Assembly: GCA_963681505.1 (NCBI GenBank)
Contig: OY811973.1
Location: 2,220,349 to 2,284,348 of the forward strand
DNA from: Eunapius fragilis
Taxonomy: Eukaryota; Porifera; Demospongiae; Spongillida; Spongillidae
Length of the DNA: 64,000 bases
Direction: 5' to 3'
Positions 27,801 through 39,600 of the stretch are shown one piece after another; positions within the stretch are counted from its first letter, which is position 1, and every line of letters begins with the position of its first letter. A program made the translations under genes and the position numbers. Under the pieces are notes generated by a model, which had not been told where the DNA came from, searched no databases, and worked only from the letters and a program-made list of their open reading frames with translations.

Positions 27801-30800
27801 TCTAACTAGACACCAATTTAATTATCTACATGAATACAATTTGCCCAACGGTTTTGAAAAGAGATACATCAATTAGTATGGCATAGCATAGCATAGATAC
27901 TTTTTCAATCAAACCTTATCCTATAACATACTGTGTTTGATGAGCAGTTTTCTTTTCCATGGTGGAAGAAATTTCAACTCTGATGCATGTAATGCAAAGA
28001 TGTATGTCACTACATCAATTGTCTGTTTCAGCTTACACATGCTGAAAATCGGCATCTTCTTTGGTCTTGTTCATAACAATTTCTTTGCTGCTTATAATGA
28101 TAAAAAATGAATAGAATTTAACAATGTTCACACATACTCATTTGGTTGATCTGGAGCTGTAGTGATGTTTTCTAGTGTTGCACTTGCATTGCATAGTTCT
28201 TTAGTTGGGGGGTCGTTTTTAGCTGTCAGACTCGTGGTGTTTAACTCTGCTGTTAGGGTATCATTTTCTACAGTGTGACATCTGCAATGTAGATGTGACA
28301 AATGTCCAACAGAAACTACATTTGCTTACATATGGGTGAGTGGTTTTGACGGCTTTTGGAAATGGCCATGAATTCTTGATGTCTTCAATGGCCGTTTAGA
28401 CCACTTCTCTTTCAAAGGGCGAGAAGGTTTGGTCTTAAGAGATAACTAAAAATGTGATAAACTCATTTAACTGTCATTAATGTCAAAACACACAATACCT
28501 TTACATGCTTTCGTAGCTTATCTTGCATATCATCATAAAACTGCCTCTGTCTTGCAATGATGATGGGATAATGCTGTCTCAAAAAAACATCTGGTCTTAA
28601 ATGCTTCTGAGGATGGTCAATCTTCTTTAGAATAAAATTCCATGCTTCTATAGTCCCAGCAGTTCTGCTTAACTCTGTATGCTAAATAGGGCAATAAACA
28701 GCAGACAATGCATTCTTGTATAAAAGCTTACAATAGTTGTAATTGGCAATGGTTTCTCCACCTTGTGTCTATCAAGGTTTCCTATTTATGTGCAAAGTTA
28801 ACAAGTGGGTTACATTGTAAACTTTAAACACTTACCAAGCAACATACATGTCCAGAATGGTGCCATTGGAAGCCACTTCGTTAAAAGTTCATTAAAATAG
28901 TCAGGATTATAGTTCCTATTCTCCTTCTCTCCATTATCATCATCATCATCATGTACATGTACTTCCTCCATTTTTCTATTGAAGTACATGCTAAATGGTT
29001 GCAACTTAAGTGACATTTCATCATGAGAAAAACTATTAAACTGCTCCGAGTCTTCATTTGATTCACTGAGTGTATCATCATTCACAATATCAGGGAAAAG
29101 TGGCTTCTTATTGAGATCATTAATAATATCAACAATTCTGTTATATGCAGATTTCATATTGATGGACACCTTCTTTGAGTAGTAAAGACATTTTAGCAGA
29201 CCAAGTCGCATCACCAAATCTTTTAAGGTAGTAGAGTTAACAAGAATTGAAAAGCAAAACATGGAAAAAGAGTATTCTTCATTCTTAAACCTGAGTAAAT
29301 GATGATAGATGCAATGTGATTATTAATGACATGACATAGACACCTCTTCCATATAAGTGTGAATATTATTACGCTTTTAAACATTATTCATTAAACCTAC
29401 CATTTCTTGCAATCCTTTTTAGCCGAATTCATCACGTGACTTGTACAGGCATGAGGTAGTATCTTTTCAAAATCCTTACATTGTCCTGCACCACTAACAA
29501 TTCTAAATGTTCGTAACAGGTAATCATTAACTGTCTCCATGTTAAAAACATGTAAAAAGCTGATAAGTAGCACAATGCTGCGATCAATTATGACCCTTAT
29601 GGGTTTTATGGATGCACCAGAGCCAAACAATAAGCTTTCGGCCCGTCTAAAACTTTGTAAAAAAGAACTGACTGCCAGTACTGTTTGGTCACAAGATATA
29701 TATTCTGCAACTGGAATAGGAGGTTTGCCACTAACAGGATGCTTAACTACAAGACTGTAGTAGTAGCACACAGAAGGCTTTGTGCCCACATCCTTTGGAA
29801 CAGTAACTATTGTACCTGTGGCATCACAGAAAACTGGAGAGTATTTTGCAACTTCATGGTAGAGTCTCACACCAGTTTCATTGAAACATATAACTCCAAA
29901 TGGAGAAGCTTGTATGTACTGAATATAACCTGGAATTGGTGAGTCAGGGCGATGAAGTCCAAATTTAGAAGAGCTCACAGTATCTTCATTGATTAATTTG
30001 CGTTGTAAAATCATAAGGGATGTGATCAAGTCTCGATCATCTTGCTGCAGCAATCTGGTCTCTGATGAAATTTTTCTAATTACTGCTTTCGAACATCCCA
30101 CACCATCTCTATTTCCTGCAGCATATTGCTCAGTTTCTAGGTTCATCAATCGGCTCAGGTACTCTTTAGATGGAGCGACTTGTGTATTCTGAAACCACTG
30201 GTGAAGTTTGCTTCTATTGGTACTGCTGAAATGACGAGCATGGGTTTCACCAACCTGATGATCTACATTTCCCGAAAATTCTACACGTACTGTCACATTA
30301 TCAGGATTGATTTCCTCACTAGAGACTGAAAGTATAGCAATCACATTACAGGTAGAAAATGTGCAATATGCAGTTGCCCTGAAAATTGCAAGCGACTGTT
30401 TGCGAGAATTTGATTTCTTTCTCCAGTGCTTTTTGAAAGCAAATGAACAGCACTTGTTCAGTTGCAATAATCCATCAGCTAGGGTATGTACCCATGATGG
30501 CTTTATACTGTCTCCGACAAATGTGTCATCCCATTGCAATTTTGAAATTTTAAAGGACCCTGCTTGTAGACTGATTTTAGTAAATGAGCTACTATTAGGC
30601 AAATGTGAAGATCGAGCAAGACAGCCTGCAGTCGTTCTTGAGATAGCTGGATCAACCTGTAGTTATTAATTACCTACATTCATTTATCTTAAACAAGGAT
30701 GTGTTTCACTGCATGCATGCATGCATGCATGCATCCATGCATCCATGCATCCATGCATGCATGCATGCATACATGCATACATCCATACATACATACATAC

Positions 30801-33409
30801 ATACATACATACATACATACATACATACATACATACATACATACATACATACATACATACATACATACATACATACATACATACATACATACATACATAC
30901 ATACATACATACATACATACATACATACATACATACATACATACATACATACATACATACATACATACATACATACATACATACATACATACATACATAC
31001 ATACATACATACATACATACATACATACATACATACATACATACATACATACATACATACATACATACATACATACATACATACATACATACATACATAC
31101 ATACATACATACATACATACATACATACATACATACATACATACATACATACATACATACATACATACATACATACATACATACATACATACATACATAC
31201 ATACATACATACATACATACATACATACATACATACATACATACATACATACATACATACATACATACATACATACATACATACATACATACATACATAC
31301 ATACATACATACATACATACATACATACATACATACATACATACATACATACATACATACATACATACATACATACATACATACATACATACATACATAC
31401 ATACATACATACATACATACATACATACATACATACATACATACATACATACATACATACATACATACATACATACATACATACATACATACATACATAC
31501 ATACATACATACATACATACATACATACATACATACATACATACATACATACATACATACATACATACATACATACATACATACATACATACATACATAC
31601 ATACATACATACATACATACATACATACATACATACATACATACATACATACATACATACATACATACATACATACATACATACATACATACATACATAC
31701 ATACATACATACATACATACATACATACATACATACATACATACATACATACATACATACATACATACATACATACATACATACATACATACATACATAC
31801 ATACATACATACATACATACATACATACATACATACATACATACATACATACATACATACATACATACATACATACATACATACATACATACATACATAC
31901 ATACATACATACATACATACATACATACATACATACATACATACATACATACATACATACATACATACATACATACATACATACATACATACATACATAC
32001 ATACATACATACATACATACATACATACATACATACATACATACATACATACATACATACATACATACATACATACATACATACATACATACATACATAC
32101 ATACATACATACATACATACATACATACATACATACATACATACATACATACATACATACATACATACATACATACATACATAGATTACATTACATTACA
32201 TTACAATACATTACATATATACCGGAATGAGATCAAGATGTGTGTCTTGATTTTGTATTGCCCCTGTAAGAAACAAATTCATGTATATCTATCTATCATG
32301 CTTCATATCTGTGCTAACCATCTGTATAGAAGGGTCTCAGAACACCAGCAGCCGTACATGCAGGACATTTATAAGTCTCTATGTGAGAAGCTGTGTCTTC
32401 AGTAACTCCAACACAATCTCCGTGATACCAGCCTCCACAATAATCACAAGCAATCATAAATCTAATCATTCAGTGCAAGTGTTATGAAAACTATATAGTA
32501 TTCATTACAATAACAAAAACGAACCTTGAAGGATCATAGTGTGTTTCACACACGCAGTAGATGTTAGCAGCATTCTCTTCATGATCGTCGTTGTCCTCAA
32601 TATGGTCAGGATGAGGTTCATCATTGTCTTGGTCCTCACCATCACTAGGTCCTTGATCCACACCATCACTAGGCCCTTGGTCCACACCATCACTAGGTCC
32701 TTGGTCCACACCATCACTAGGTCCTTGGTCCACACCATCACTAGGTCCTTGGTCCACACCATCACTAGGCCCTTGGTCCACACCATCACTAGGTCCTTGG
32801 TCCATACCATTACTAGATCCTTGGTCCACACCATCACTTCGTCCTTCATCCACAGTCTCTACATCATTAGCTCCTTCCTCCTTACTCTCGTTAATCTCTT
32901 CATCCATATGACTACTGGTCTCTTCTTGTACATGATCAGCCCCTTTTCCATCTGTAACCAGAACTGGTTTTCCTGCTTGGTCTCTAGTGCAGGTCTACAT
33001 GTATATTCATTACAACATGTGTACACACCCACATTATAGCTTTGCATGTTTTTCATCAGTAATTTTGTAACATCATTAATACATTAACACTGTAAAAGTA
33101 AATTTATATACCTGACAGGGATGGCTTGTACCAATTTGTTTTTGCACACATAAATCAGATCGTTTGTGGTACCAGTATGAAGCAACTGCTGCCACAAACT
33201 TGAAGGATGGATTTGATTTTCCAGACAAAACTTGTGCAGCTAAGTACCAGTAACCACTTGGTCCATTGCATGATGCATCTTTTGGAGGTGTCTCCCCTGT
33301 GTCAGCAATGTACTTTACAAGAGCACCAGGTTCAAAATTATGCTTTCGTCTAATAGGTGGCTATGAAAGTAATAAAATAACAAAACTTAAGCTGAAGTTA
33401 ACTTACCAT
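24054..33409 (-). CDS. 40-exon gene: PHD finger + NOF/Mutator-like transposase + USP-like + Ulp1-like peptidases
   Basis: One continuous reading frame over 40 exons by my joins (5,646 nt; 1,881 aa), every junction GT..AG and phase-consistent. It starts with an ATG that is the last codon of exon 1 (33407-33409) downstream of a TATA box, and ends at TAA 24054-24056. Order: N-terminal domain, acidic octapeptide repeats, PHD finger, transposase, linker, C19-type and C48-type peptidase domains, acidic linker and a C-terminal domain. The five blocks are annotated separately. Most introns are 40-120 bp; one holds a 1.47-kb microsatellite (30715-32182). Intact catalytic boxes and absence of frameshifts argue for recent function. 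It may be an autonomous giant transposon gene or a domesticated one. The weakest joins are exons 28039-28090/27932-27977 and 26736-26873/26620-26683, where alternative sites exist. Confidence 0.75.
24947..26230 (-). CDS. Block 4 of the 40-exon gene: Ulp1-like (C48) cysteine peptidase domain
   Basis: Exons 26183-26230, 25944-26126, 25853-25897, 25717-25803, 25560-25659, 25452-25515, 25291-25390, 25194-25250, 25090-25134, 24947-25040. Hallmarks in order: KLFFPVHKPNHWSLLV (catalytic His), then QFIQSFDSM (Asp), then the 57-nt exon encoding PRQTNSYDCGVCVCL with oxyanion Gln and nucleophile Cys, followed by RKQIAFEL, the helix after the active site. The His-Asp-Gln-Cys order and spacing match SUMO/Nedd8-type peptidases. 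Ulp1-like domains are known companions of some Mutator-like plant transposases; here it follows a USP-like domain in the same protein. Confidence 0.82.
26281..27899 (-). CDS. Block 3 of the 40-exon gene: ubiquitin-specific protease-like (C19) domain
   Basis: Exons 27838-27899, 27737-27787, 27554-27680, 27385-27488, 27230-27334, 27107-27172, 26930-27057, 26736-26873, 26620-26683, 26532-26565, 26375-26475, 26281-26322. The Cys box is GLHNTTYTCWMNAALQAL (family GLxNxGNTCYMNAxLQxL). GLQNDCVDGITALLEVLL matches the QQDAxEFLxxLL box. FCDVCHKQLAVQEKHVSFPS is the second zinc-ribbon CxxC strand plus the following lP.iL segment. The His box is split over a splice: VHHGKDIAEGH then YTCYVKNRKEWIHYDDSLI, which supplies His and the final Asp. 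All three catalytic positions are present, so an active deubiquitinase-type enzyme is plausible. About 300 residues, the small end of the family. Confidence 0.82.
27932..30656 (-). CDS. Block 2 of the 40-exon gene: Mutator/NOF-like transposase core and linker
   Basis: Exons 29401-30656, 28836-29290, 28732-28781, 28499-28681, 28330-28445, 28138-28281, 28039-28090, 27932-27977. The 1,256-nt exon has an N-terminal Cys/His region (FRATAYCTFSTC, VDHQVGETHARHF), a linker (QYAAGNRDGVG), then SPVFCDATGTIV with a likely first catalytic Asp, KHPVSGKPPIPVAEYI, VIIDRSIVLL with a likely second Asp, and HACTSHVMNSAKKDCKKW, a C..H end resembling the MULE C-x2-H region. This pattern fits MULE/NOF (foldback)-related transposases as I know them; the exact subfamily is uncertain and I could not fix the catalytic Glu. 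The following exons carry an Asp/Glu-rich stretch and basic helices (IARQRQFYDDMQDKLRKH). Confidence 0.7.
30715..32182. repeat. (ATAC)n / (CATA)n tetranucleotide tract of about 1.47 kb
   Basis: More than 340 almost perfect CATA units, with a few GCATGCAT and CCATG variants at the left edge and ATTAC variants at the right edge. It fills an intron of the 40-exon gene. Apparent ORFs of nearly 500 codons in several frames are artefacts of the repeat. Confidence 0.98.
32223..33409 (-). CDS. Block 1 of the 40-exon gene: N-terminal domain, acidic repeats, PHD finger
   Basis: Exons 33407-33409 (start codon), 33112-33360, 32525-32994, 32319-32461, 32223-32263. The second exon gives an 83-residue domain (FEPGALVKYIADTGETPP, GYWYLAAQVLSG) that I do not recognise. 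The third has nine acidic octapeptides (GPSDGVDQ) and the first Cys pair of a PHD finger (IYCVCE). The fourth completes it: ACDYCGGWYHGDCVG ... YKCPAC, a full C4-H-C3 set resembling the CXXC1/TAF3 class that reads histone H3 lysine-4 methylation. The donor GATG|GTTAGC and the small exon GAIQNQDTHLDLIP carry the frame to the transposase exon in phase 0. If that donor is not used, the frame ends at a TAG nine bases further, giving a separate PHD protein. Confidence 0.72.
32628..32848 (-). repeat. 24-bp coding repeat, nine acidic octapeptides
   Basis: The minus strand encodes GRSDGVDQ, GSSNGMDQ, six copies of GPSDGVDQ and GPSDGEDQ. Units are almost identical at DNA level, indicating recent expansion or homogenisation inside a coding exon. 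Confidence 0.9.
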
Positions 33410-33465
33410 CACAAAGTAACTTGCAAAAAGCACAAACGCAATGGGACTATGTAGAAGTCTATGCA

Positions 33466-33473
33466 TTTATATA
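33466..33473 (-). promoter_or_regulatory. TATA box of the 40-exon gene
   Basis: The minus strand reads CCTATATAAATGC, with TATATAAA at these positions. It lies about 57 bp upstream of the inferred start codon at 33409, so transcription would begin near 33440 with a very short 5' UTR. Confidence 0.5.
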
Positions 33474-33479
33474 GGACCA

Positions 33480-33900
33480 AACACAGGCTCCACCCACCAT
33501 AGTTTTCATATCCTGGGATATAGCATGGAGGGAAAATGTACACAGTGGATGGGAAGACCACTCCTCAAAGCTTTGCTTACATTAACAATAGCACAGCTCA
33601 TTGTTCATGCATCCAAATAAGGTCACAAAGTAGAACTATCAGTTTAAGCCACACCTCAGATGTATGTAACATTACATATGCCATAATATAATCACGCAGT
33701 CTCACACCCATACACACTCACACACAACAACATTCATATCAGGTCACACAAACGTCCCCTGGATCAACCAACGTAACGAAAAATATTATTCACACTAAAA
33801 AAGGCAGTTTGGAAACCAGAAACATAACAAAAAAGATAAGTTGAGCAGGTCCATGACAGGAGGTCGTATTGTATGATGAGCTGTTCAACTGAGCAGTTGT
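33480..33900. other. Upstream region of the 40-exon gene
   Basis: About 420 bp between the TATA box and the 173-bp satellite. No open frame or repeat recognised. Confidence 0.45.
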
Positions 33901-33904
33901 TGTC

Positions 33905-36900
33905 ACACCCTCAACTGGTCCAGTGTTCCGGATCCGTGCGTGACGTTGGGTTCCTGGTTGGCACAGGTACACACCTACCCTGTGTGTACATGAAACACCT
34001 CAGAGTCAGATTCAGTGTGCTTTGCAACTCACAAGAATGGCACCCATCTCCACAGGTCGGCTTGAAAGAACTTATTAGTTGTGGTCACTCCCCCAGTGTT
34101 CAAAATCCGCGCGTGACGTTGGGTTCCTGGTTGGCACAGGTACACACCTACCCTGTGGGTACATGAAACACCTCAGAGTCAGATTCAGTGTGCTTTGCAA
34201 CTCTCAAGAATGGCACCCATCTCCACAGGTCAGCTTGAAAGAACTTATTAGTTGTGGTCACACCCCCAGTGTTCAAAATCCGCGCGTGACGTTGGGTTCC
34301 TGGTTGGCACAGGTACACACCTACCCTGTGTGTACATGAAACACCTCAGAGTCAGATTCAGTGTGCTTTGCAACTCACAAGAATGGCACCCATCTCCACA
34401 GGTCGGCTTGAAAGAACTTATTAGTTGTGGTCACTCCCCCAGTGTTCAAAATCCGCGCGTGACGTTGGGTTCCTGGTTGGCACAGGTACACACCTACCCT
34501 GTGGGTACATGAAACACCTCAGAGTCAGATTCAGTGTGCTTTGCAACTCACAAGAATGGCACCCATCTCTACAGGTCAGCTTGAAAGAACTTATTAGTTG
34601 TGGTCACTCCCCCAGTGTTCAAAATCCGCGCGTGACGTTGGGTTCCTGGTTGGCACAGGTACACACCTACCCTGTGTGTACATGAAACACCTCAGAGTCA
34701 GATTCAGTGTGCTTTGCAACTCACAAGAATGGCACCCATCTCCACAGGTCAGCTTGAAAGAACTTATTAGTTGTGGTCACTCCCCCAGTGTTCAAAATCC
34801 GCGCGTGACGTTGGGTTCCTGGTTGGCACAGGTACACACCTACCCTGTGGGTACATGAAACACCTCAGAGTCAGATTCAGTGTGCTTTGCAACTCACAAG
34901 AATGGCACCCATCTCCACAGGTCAGCTTGAAAGAACTTATTAGTTGTGGTCACACCCCCAGTGTTCAAAATCCGCGCGTGACGTTGGGTTCCTGGTTGGC
35001 ACAGGTACACACCTACCTTGTGGGTACATGAAACACCTCAGAGTTAGATTCAGTGTGCTTTGCAACTCACAAGAATGGCACCCATCTCTACAGGTCAGCT
35101 TGAAAGAACTTATTAGTTGTGGTCACACCCCCAGTGTTCAAAATCCGCGCGTGACGTTGGGTTCCTGGTTGGCACAGGTACACACTTACCCTGTGGGTAC
35201 ATGAAACACCTCAGAGTCAGATTCAGTGTGCTTTGCAACTCACAAGAATGGCACCCATCTCCACAGAACTTATTAGTTGTGGTCACACCCCCAGTGTTCA
35301 AAATCCGCGCGTGACGTTGGGTTCCTGGTTGGCACAGGTACACACCTACCCTGTGTGTACATGAAACACCTCAGAGTCAGATTCAGTGTGCTTTGCAACT
35401 CACAAGAATGGCACCCATCTCCACAGGTCAGCTTGAATAGACTTATTAGTTGTGGTCACACCCCCAGTGTTCAAAATCCGCGCGTGACGTTGGGTTCCTG
35501 GTTGGCACAGGTACACACCTACCCTGTGGGTACATGAAACACCTCAGAGTCAGATTCAGTGTGCTTTGCAACTCACAAGAATGGCACCCATCTCCACAGG
35601 TCAGCTTGAAAGAACTTATTAGTTGTGGTCACTCCCCCAGTGTTCAAAATCCACTCGTGACGTTGGGTCCCTGGTTGGCACAGGGACACAACTACCCTGT
35701 AGGTACATGAAACACCTCAGAGTCAGATTCAGTGTGCTTTGCAACTCACAAGAATGGCACCCATCTCCACAGGTCAGCTTGAAAGAACATATTAGTTGTG
35801 GTCACACCCCCAGTGTTCAAAATCCGCGCGTGACGTTGGGTTCCTGGTTGGCACAGGTACACACCTACCCTGTGTGTACATGAAACACCTCAGAGTCAGA
35901 TTCAGTGTGCTTTGCAACTCACAAGAATGGCACCCATCTCCACAGGTCAGCTTGAAAGAACTTATTAGTTGTGGTCACACCCCCAGTGTTCAAAATCCGC
36001 GCGTGACGTTGGGTTCCTGGTTGGCACAGGTACACAGGGTACATGAAACACCTCAGAGTCAGATTCAGTGTGCTTTGCAACTCACAAGAATGGCACCCAT
36101 CTCCACAGGTCAGCTTGAAAGAACTTATTAGTTGTGGTCACACCCCCAGTGTTCAAAATCCGCGCGTGACGTTGGGTTCCTGGTTGGCACAGGTACACAC
36201 CTACCTTGTGGGTACATGAAACACCTCAGAGTTAGATTCAGTGTGCTTTGCAACTCACAAGAATGGCACCCATCTCTACAGGTCAGCTTGAAAGAACTTA
36301 TTAGTTGTGGTCACACCCCCAGTGTTCAAAATCCGCGCGTGACGTTGGGTTCCTGGTTGGCACAGGTACACACCTACCCTGTGGGTACATGAAACACCTC
36401 AGAGTCAGATTCAGTGTGCTTTGCAACTCACAAGAATGGCACCCATCTCCACAGGTCAGCTTGAAAGAACTTATTAGTTGTGGTCACTCCCCCAGTGTTC
36501 AAAATCCACTCGTGACGTTGGGTCCCTGGTTGGCACAGGGACACAACTACCCTGTAGGTACATGAAACACCTCAGAGTCAGATTCAGTGTGCTTTGCAAC
36601 TCACAAGAATGGCACCCATCTCCACAGGTCAGCTTGAAAGAACATATTAGTTGTGGTCACACCCCCAGTGTTCAAAATCCGCGCGTGACGTTGGGTTCCT
36701 GGTTGGCACAGGTACACACCTACCCTGTGTGTACATGAAACACCTCAGAGTCAGATTCAGTGTGCTTTGCAACTCACAAGAATGGCACCCATCTCCACAG
36801 GTCAGCTTGAAAGAACTTATTAGTTGTGGTCACACCCCCAGTGTTCAAAATCCGCGCGTGACGTTGGGTTCCTGGTTGGCACAGGTACACAGGGTACATG

Positions 36901-39600
36901 AAACACCTCAGAGTCAGATTCAGTGTGCTTTGCAACTCACAAGAATGGCACCCATCTCCACAGGTCAGCTTGAAAGAACTTATTAGTTGTGGTCACACCC
37001 CCAGTGTTCAAAATCCGCGCGTGACGTTGGGTTCCTGGTTGGCACAGGTACACACCTACCCTGTGGGTACATGAAACACCTCAGAGTCAGATTCAGTGTG
37101 CTTTGCAACTCACAAGAATTGCACCCATCTCCACAGGTCAGCTTGAAAGAACGTATTAGTTGTGGTCACACCCCCAGTGTTCAAAATCCGCGCGTGACGT
37201 TGGGTTCCTGGTTGGCACAGGTACACACCTACCCTGTGTGTACATGAAACACCTCAGAGTCAGATTCAGTGTGCTTTGCAACTCACAAGAATGGCACCCA
37301 TCTCCACAGGTCAGCTTGAAAGAACTTATTAGTTGTGGTCACTCCCCCAGTGTTCAAAATCCGCGCGTGACGTTGGGTTCCTGGTTGGCACAGGTACACA
37401 CCTACCCTGTGGGTACATGAAACACCTCAGAGTCAGATTCAGTGTGCTTTGCAACTCTCAAGAATGGCACCCATCTCCACAGGTCAGCTTGAAAGAACTT
37501 ATTAGTTGTGGTCACACCCCCAGTGTTCAAAATCCGCGCGTGACGTTGGGTTCCTGGTTGGCACAGGTACACACCTACCCTGTGTGTACATGAAACACCT
37601 CAGAGTCAGATTCAGTGTGCTTTGCAACTCACAAGAATGGCACCCATCTCCACAGGTCAGCTTGAATAGACTTATTAGTTGTGGTCACACCCCCAGTGTT
37701 CAAAATCCGCGCGTGACGTTGGGTTCCTGGTTGGCACAGGTACACACCTACCCCGTGGGTACATGAAACACCTCAGAGTCAGATTCAGTGTGCTTTGCAA
37801 CTCACAAGAATGGCACCCATCTCCACAGGTCAGCTTGAAAGAACTTATTAGTTGTGGTCACACCCCCAGTGTTCAAAATCCGCGCGTGACGTTGGGTTCC
37901 TGGTTGGCACAGGTACACACCTACCCTGTGGGTACATGAAACACCTCAGAGTCAGATTCAGTGTGCTTTGCAACTCACAAGAATGGCACCCGTCTCCACA
38001 GGTCAGCTTGAAAGAACTTATTAGTTGTGGTCACTCCCCCAGTGTTCAAAATCCACTCGTGACGTTGGGTCCCTGGTTGGCACAGGGACACAACTACCCT
38101 GTAGGTACATGAAACACCTCAGAGTCAGATTCAGTGTGCTTTGCAACTCACAAGAATGGCACCCATCTCCACAGGTCAGCTTGAAAGAGCATATTAGTTG
38201 TGGTCACACCCCCAGTGTTCAAAATCCGCGCGTGACGTTGGGTTCCTGGTTGGCACAGGTACACACCTACCCTGTGTGTACATGAAACACCTCAGAGTCA
38301 GATTCAGTGTGCTTTGCAACTCACAAGAATGGCACCCATCTCCACAGGTCAGCTTGAAAGAACTTATTAGTTGTGGTCACACCCCCAGTGTTCAAAATCC
38401 GCGCGTGACGTTGGGTTCCTGGTTGGCACAGGTACACACCTACCCTGTGGGTACATGAAACACCTCAGAGTCAGATTCAGTGTGCTTTGCAACTCACAAG
38501 AATGGCACCCATCTCCACAGGTCAGCTTGAAAGAACTTATTAGTTGTGGTCACACCCCCAGTGTTCAAAATCCGCGCGTGACGTTGGGTTCCTGGTTGGC
38601 ACAGGTACACACCTACCCTGTGGGTACATGAAACACCTCAGAGTCAGATTCAGTGTGCTTTGCAACTCACAAGAATGGCACCCGTCTCCACAGGTCAGCT
38701 TGAAAGAACTTATTAGTTGTGGTCACTCCCCCAGTGTTCAAAATCCACTCGTGACGTTGGGTCCCTGGTTGGCACAGGGACACAACTACCCTGTAGGTAC
38801 ATGAAACACCTCAGAGTCAGATTCAGTGTGCTTTGCAACTCACAAGAATGGCACCCATCTCCACAGGTCAGCTTGAAAGAGCATATTAGTTGTGGTCACA
38901 CCCCCAGTGTTCAAAATCCGCGCGTGACGTTGGGTTCCTGGTTGGCACAGGTACACACCTACCCTGTGTGTACATGAAACACCTCAGAGTCAGATTCAGT
39001 GTGCTTTGCAACTCACAAGAATGGCACCCATCTCCACAGGTCAGCTTGAAAGAACTTATTAGTTGTGGTCACACCCCCAGTGTTCAAAATCCGCGCGTGA
39101 CGTTGGGTTCCTGGTTGGCACAGGTACACACCTACCCTGTGGGTACATGAAACACCTCAGAGTCAGATTCAGTGTGCTTTGCAACTCACAAGAATGGCAC
39201 CCATCTCCACAGGTCAGCTTGAAAGAACTTATTAGTTGTGGTCACACCCCCAGTGTTCAAAATCCGCGCGTGACGTTGGGTTCCTGGTTGGCACAGGTAC
39301 ACACCTACCCTGTGGGTACATGAAACACCTCAGAGTCAGATTCAGTGTGCTTTGCAACTCACAAGAATGGCACCCGTCTCCACAGGTCAGCTTGAAAGAA
39401 CTTATTAGTTGTGGTCACACACCCCAGTGTTCGGAATCTGCGCGTGACGTTGGGTCCCTGGTTGGCTTAGGTACTCACCTACCCTGTGGGTACATGGAAC
39501 AGCTTGTAACCCCAGCTGGTCCAGTGTTCAGGATCCAAGCTAGTCCAGTGTTCAGGATCGGCACGTGACCTTGAGTCCATGGTTGGCACAGGTACACATC
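33905..39600. repeat. 173-bp satellite, about 32 copies, with higher-order structure
   Basis: Repeated landmark CAAAATCCGCGCGTGACGTT with a spacing of 173 bp almost throughout. Exceptions are one unit shortened by 13 bp (about 35117-35277) and two shortened by 10 bp (near 36030 and 36890). A diagnostic variant unit (CCACTCGTGACGTTGGGTCC) occurs at about 35651, 36506, 38053 and 38745: intervals 855, 1547 and 692 bp, i.e. 5 units minus 10 bp, the sum of both, and 4 units. The edges at 33905 and 39430-39600 are the most diverged. The 86-codon frames in every unit are by-products. Confidence 0.97.

Noticed and set aside
32314-32319. TAG as the end of a separate PHD-finger gene
   Set aside because: Kept only as an alternative: a donor nine bases earlier plus the exon at 32223-32263 carry the frame in phase into the transposase exon.
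30684-32405. Several ORFs of 490-568 codons on both strands
   Set aside because: Pure products of the CATA repeat (peptides of period four); no codon bias, no domain, and overlap in all frames.
33905-39568. Series of identical 86-codon plus-strand ORFs every 173 bp
   Set aside because: 173 is not a multiple of three, so each frame closes after 1.5 units; they are repeat by-products, not a gene family.
33905-39600. CRISPR-like regular spacing
   Set aside because: The whole 173-bp unit is conserved; there are no short direct repeats alternating with unique spacers and no cas-like genes. Eukaryotic satellite.
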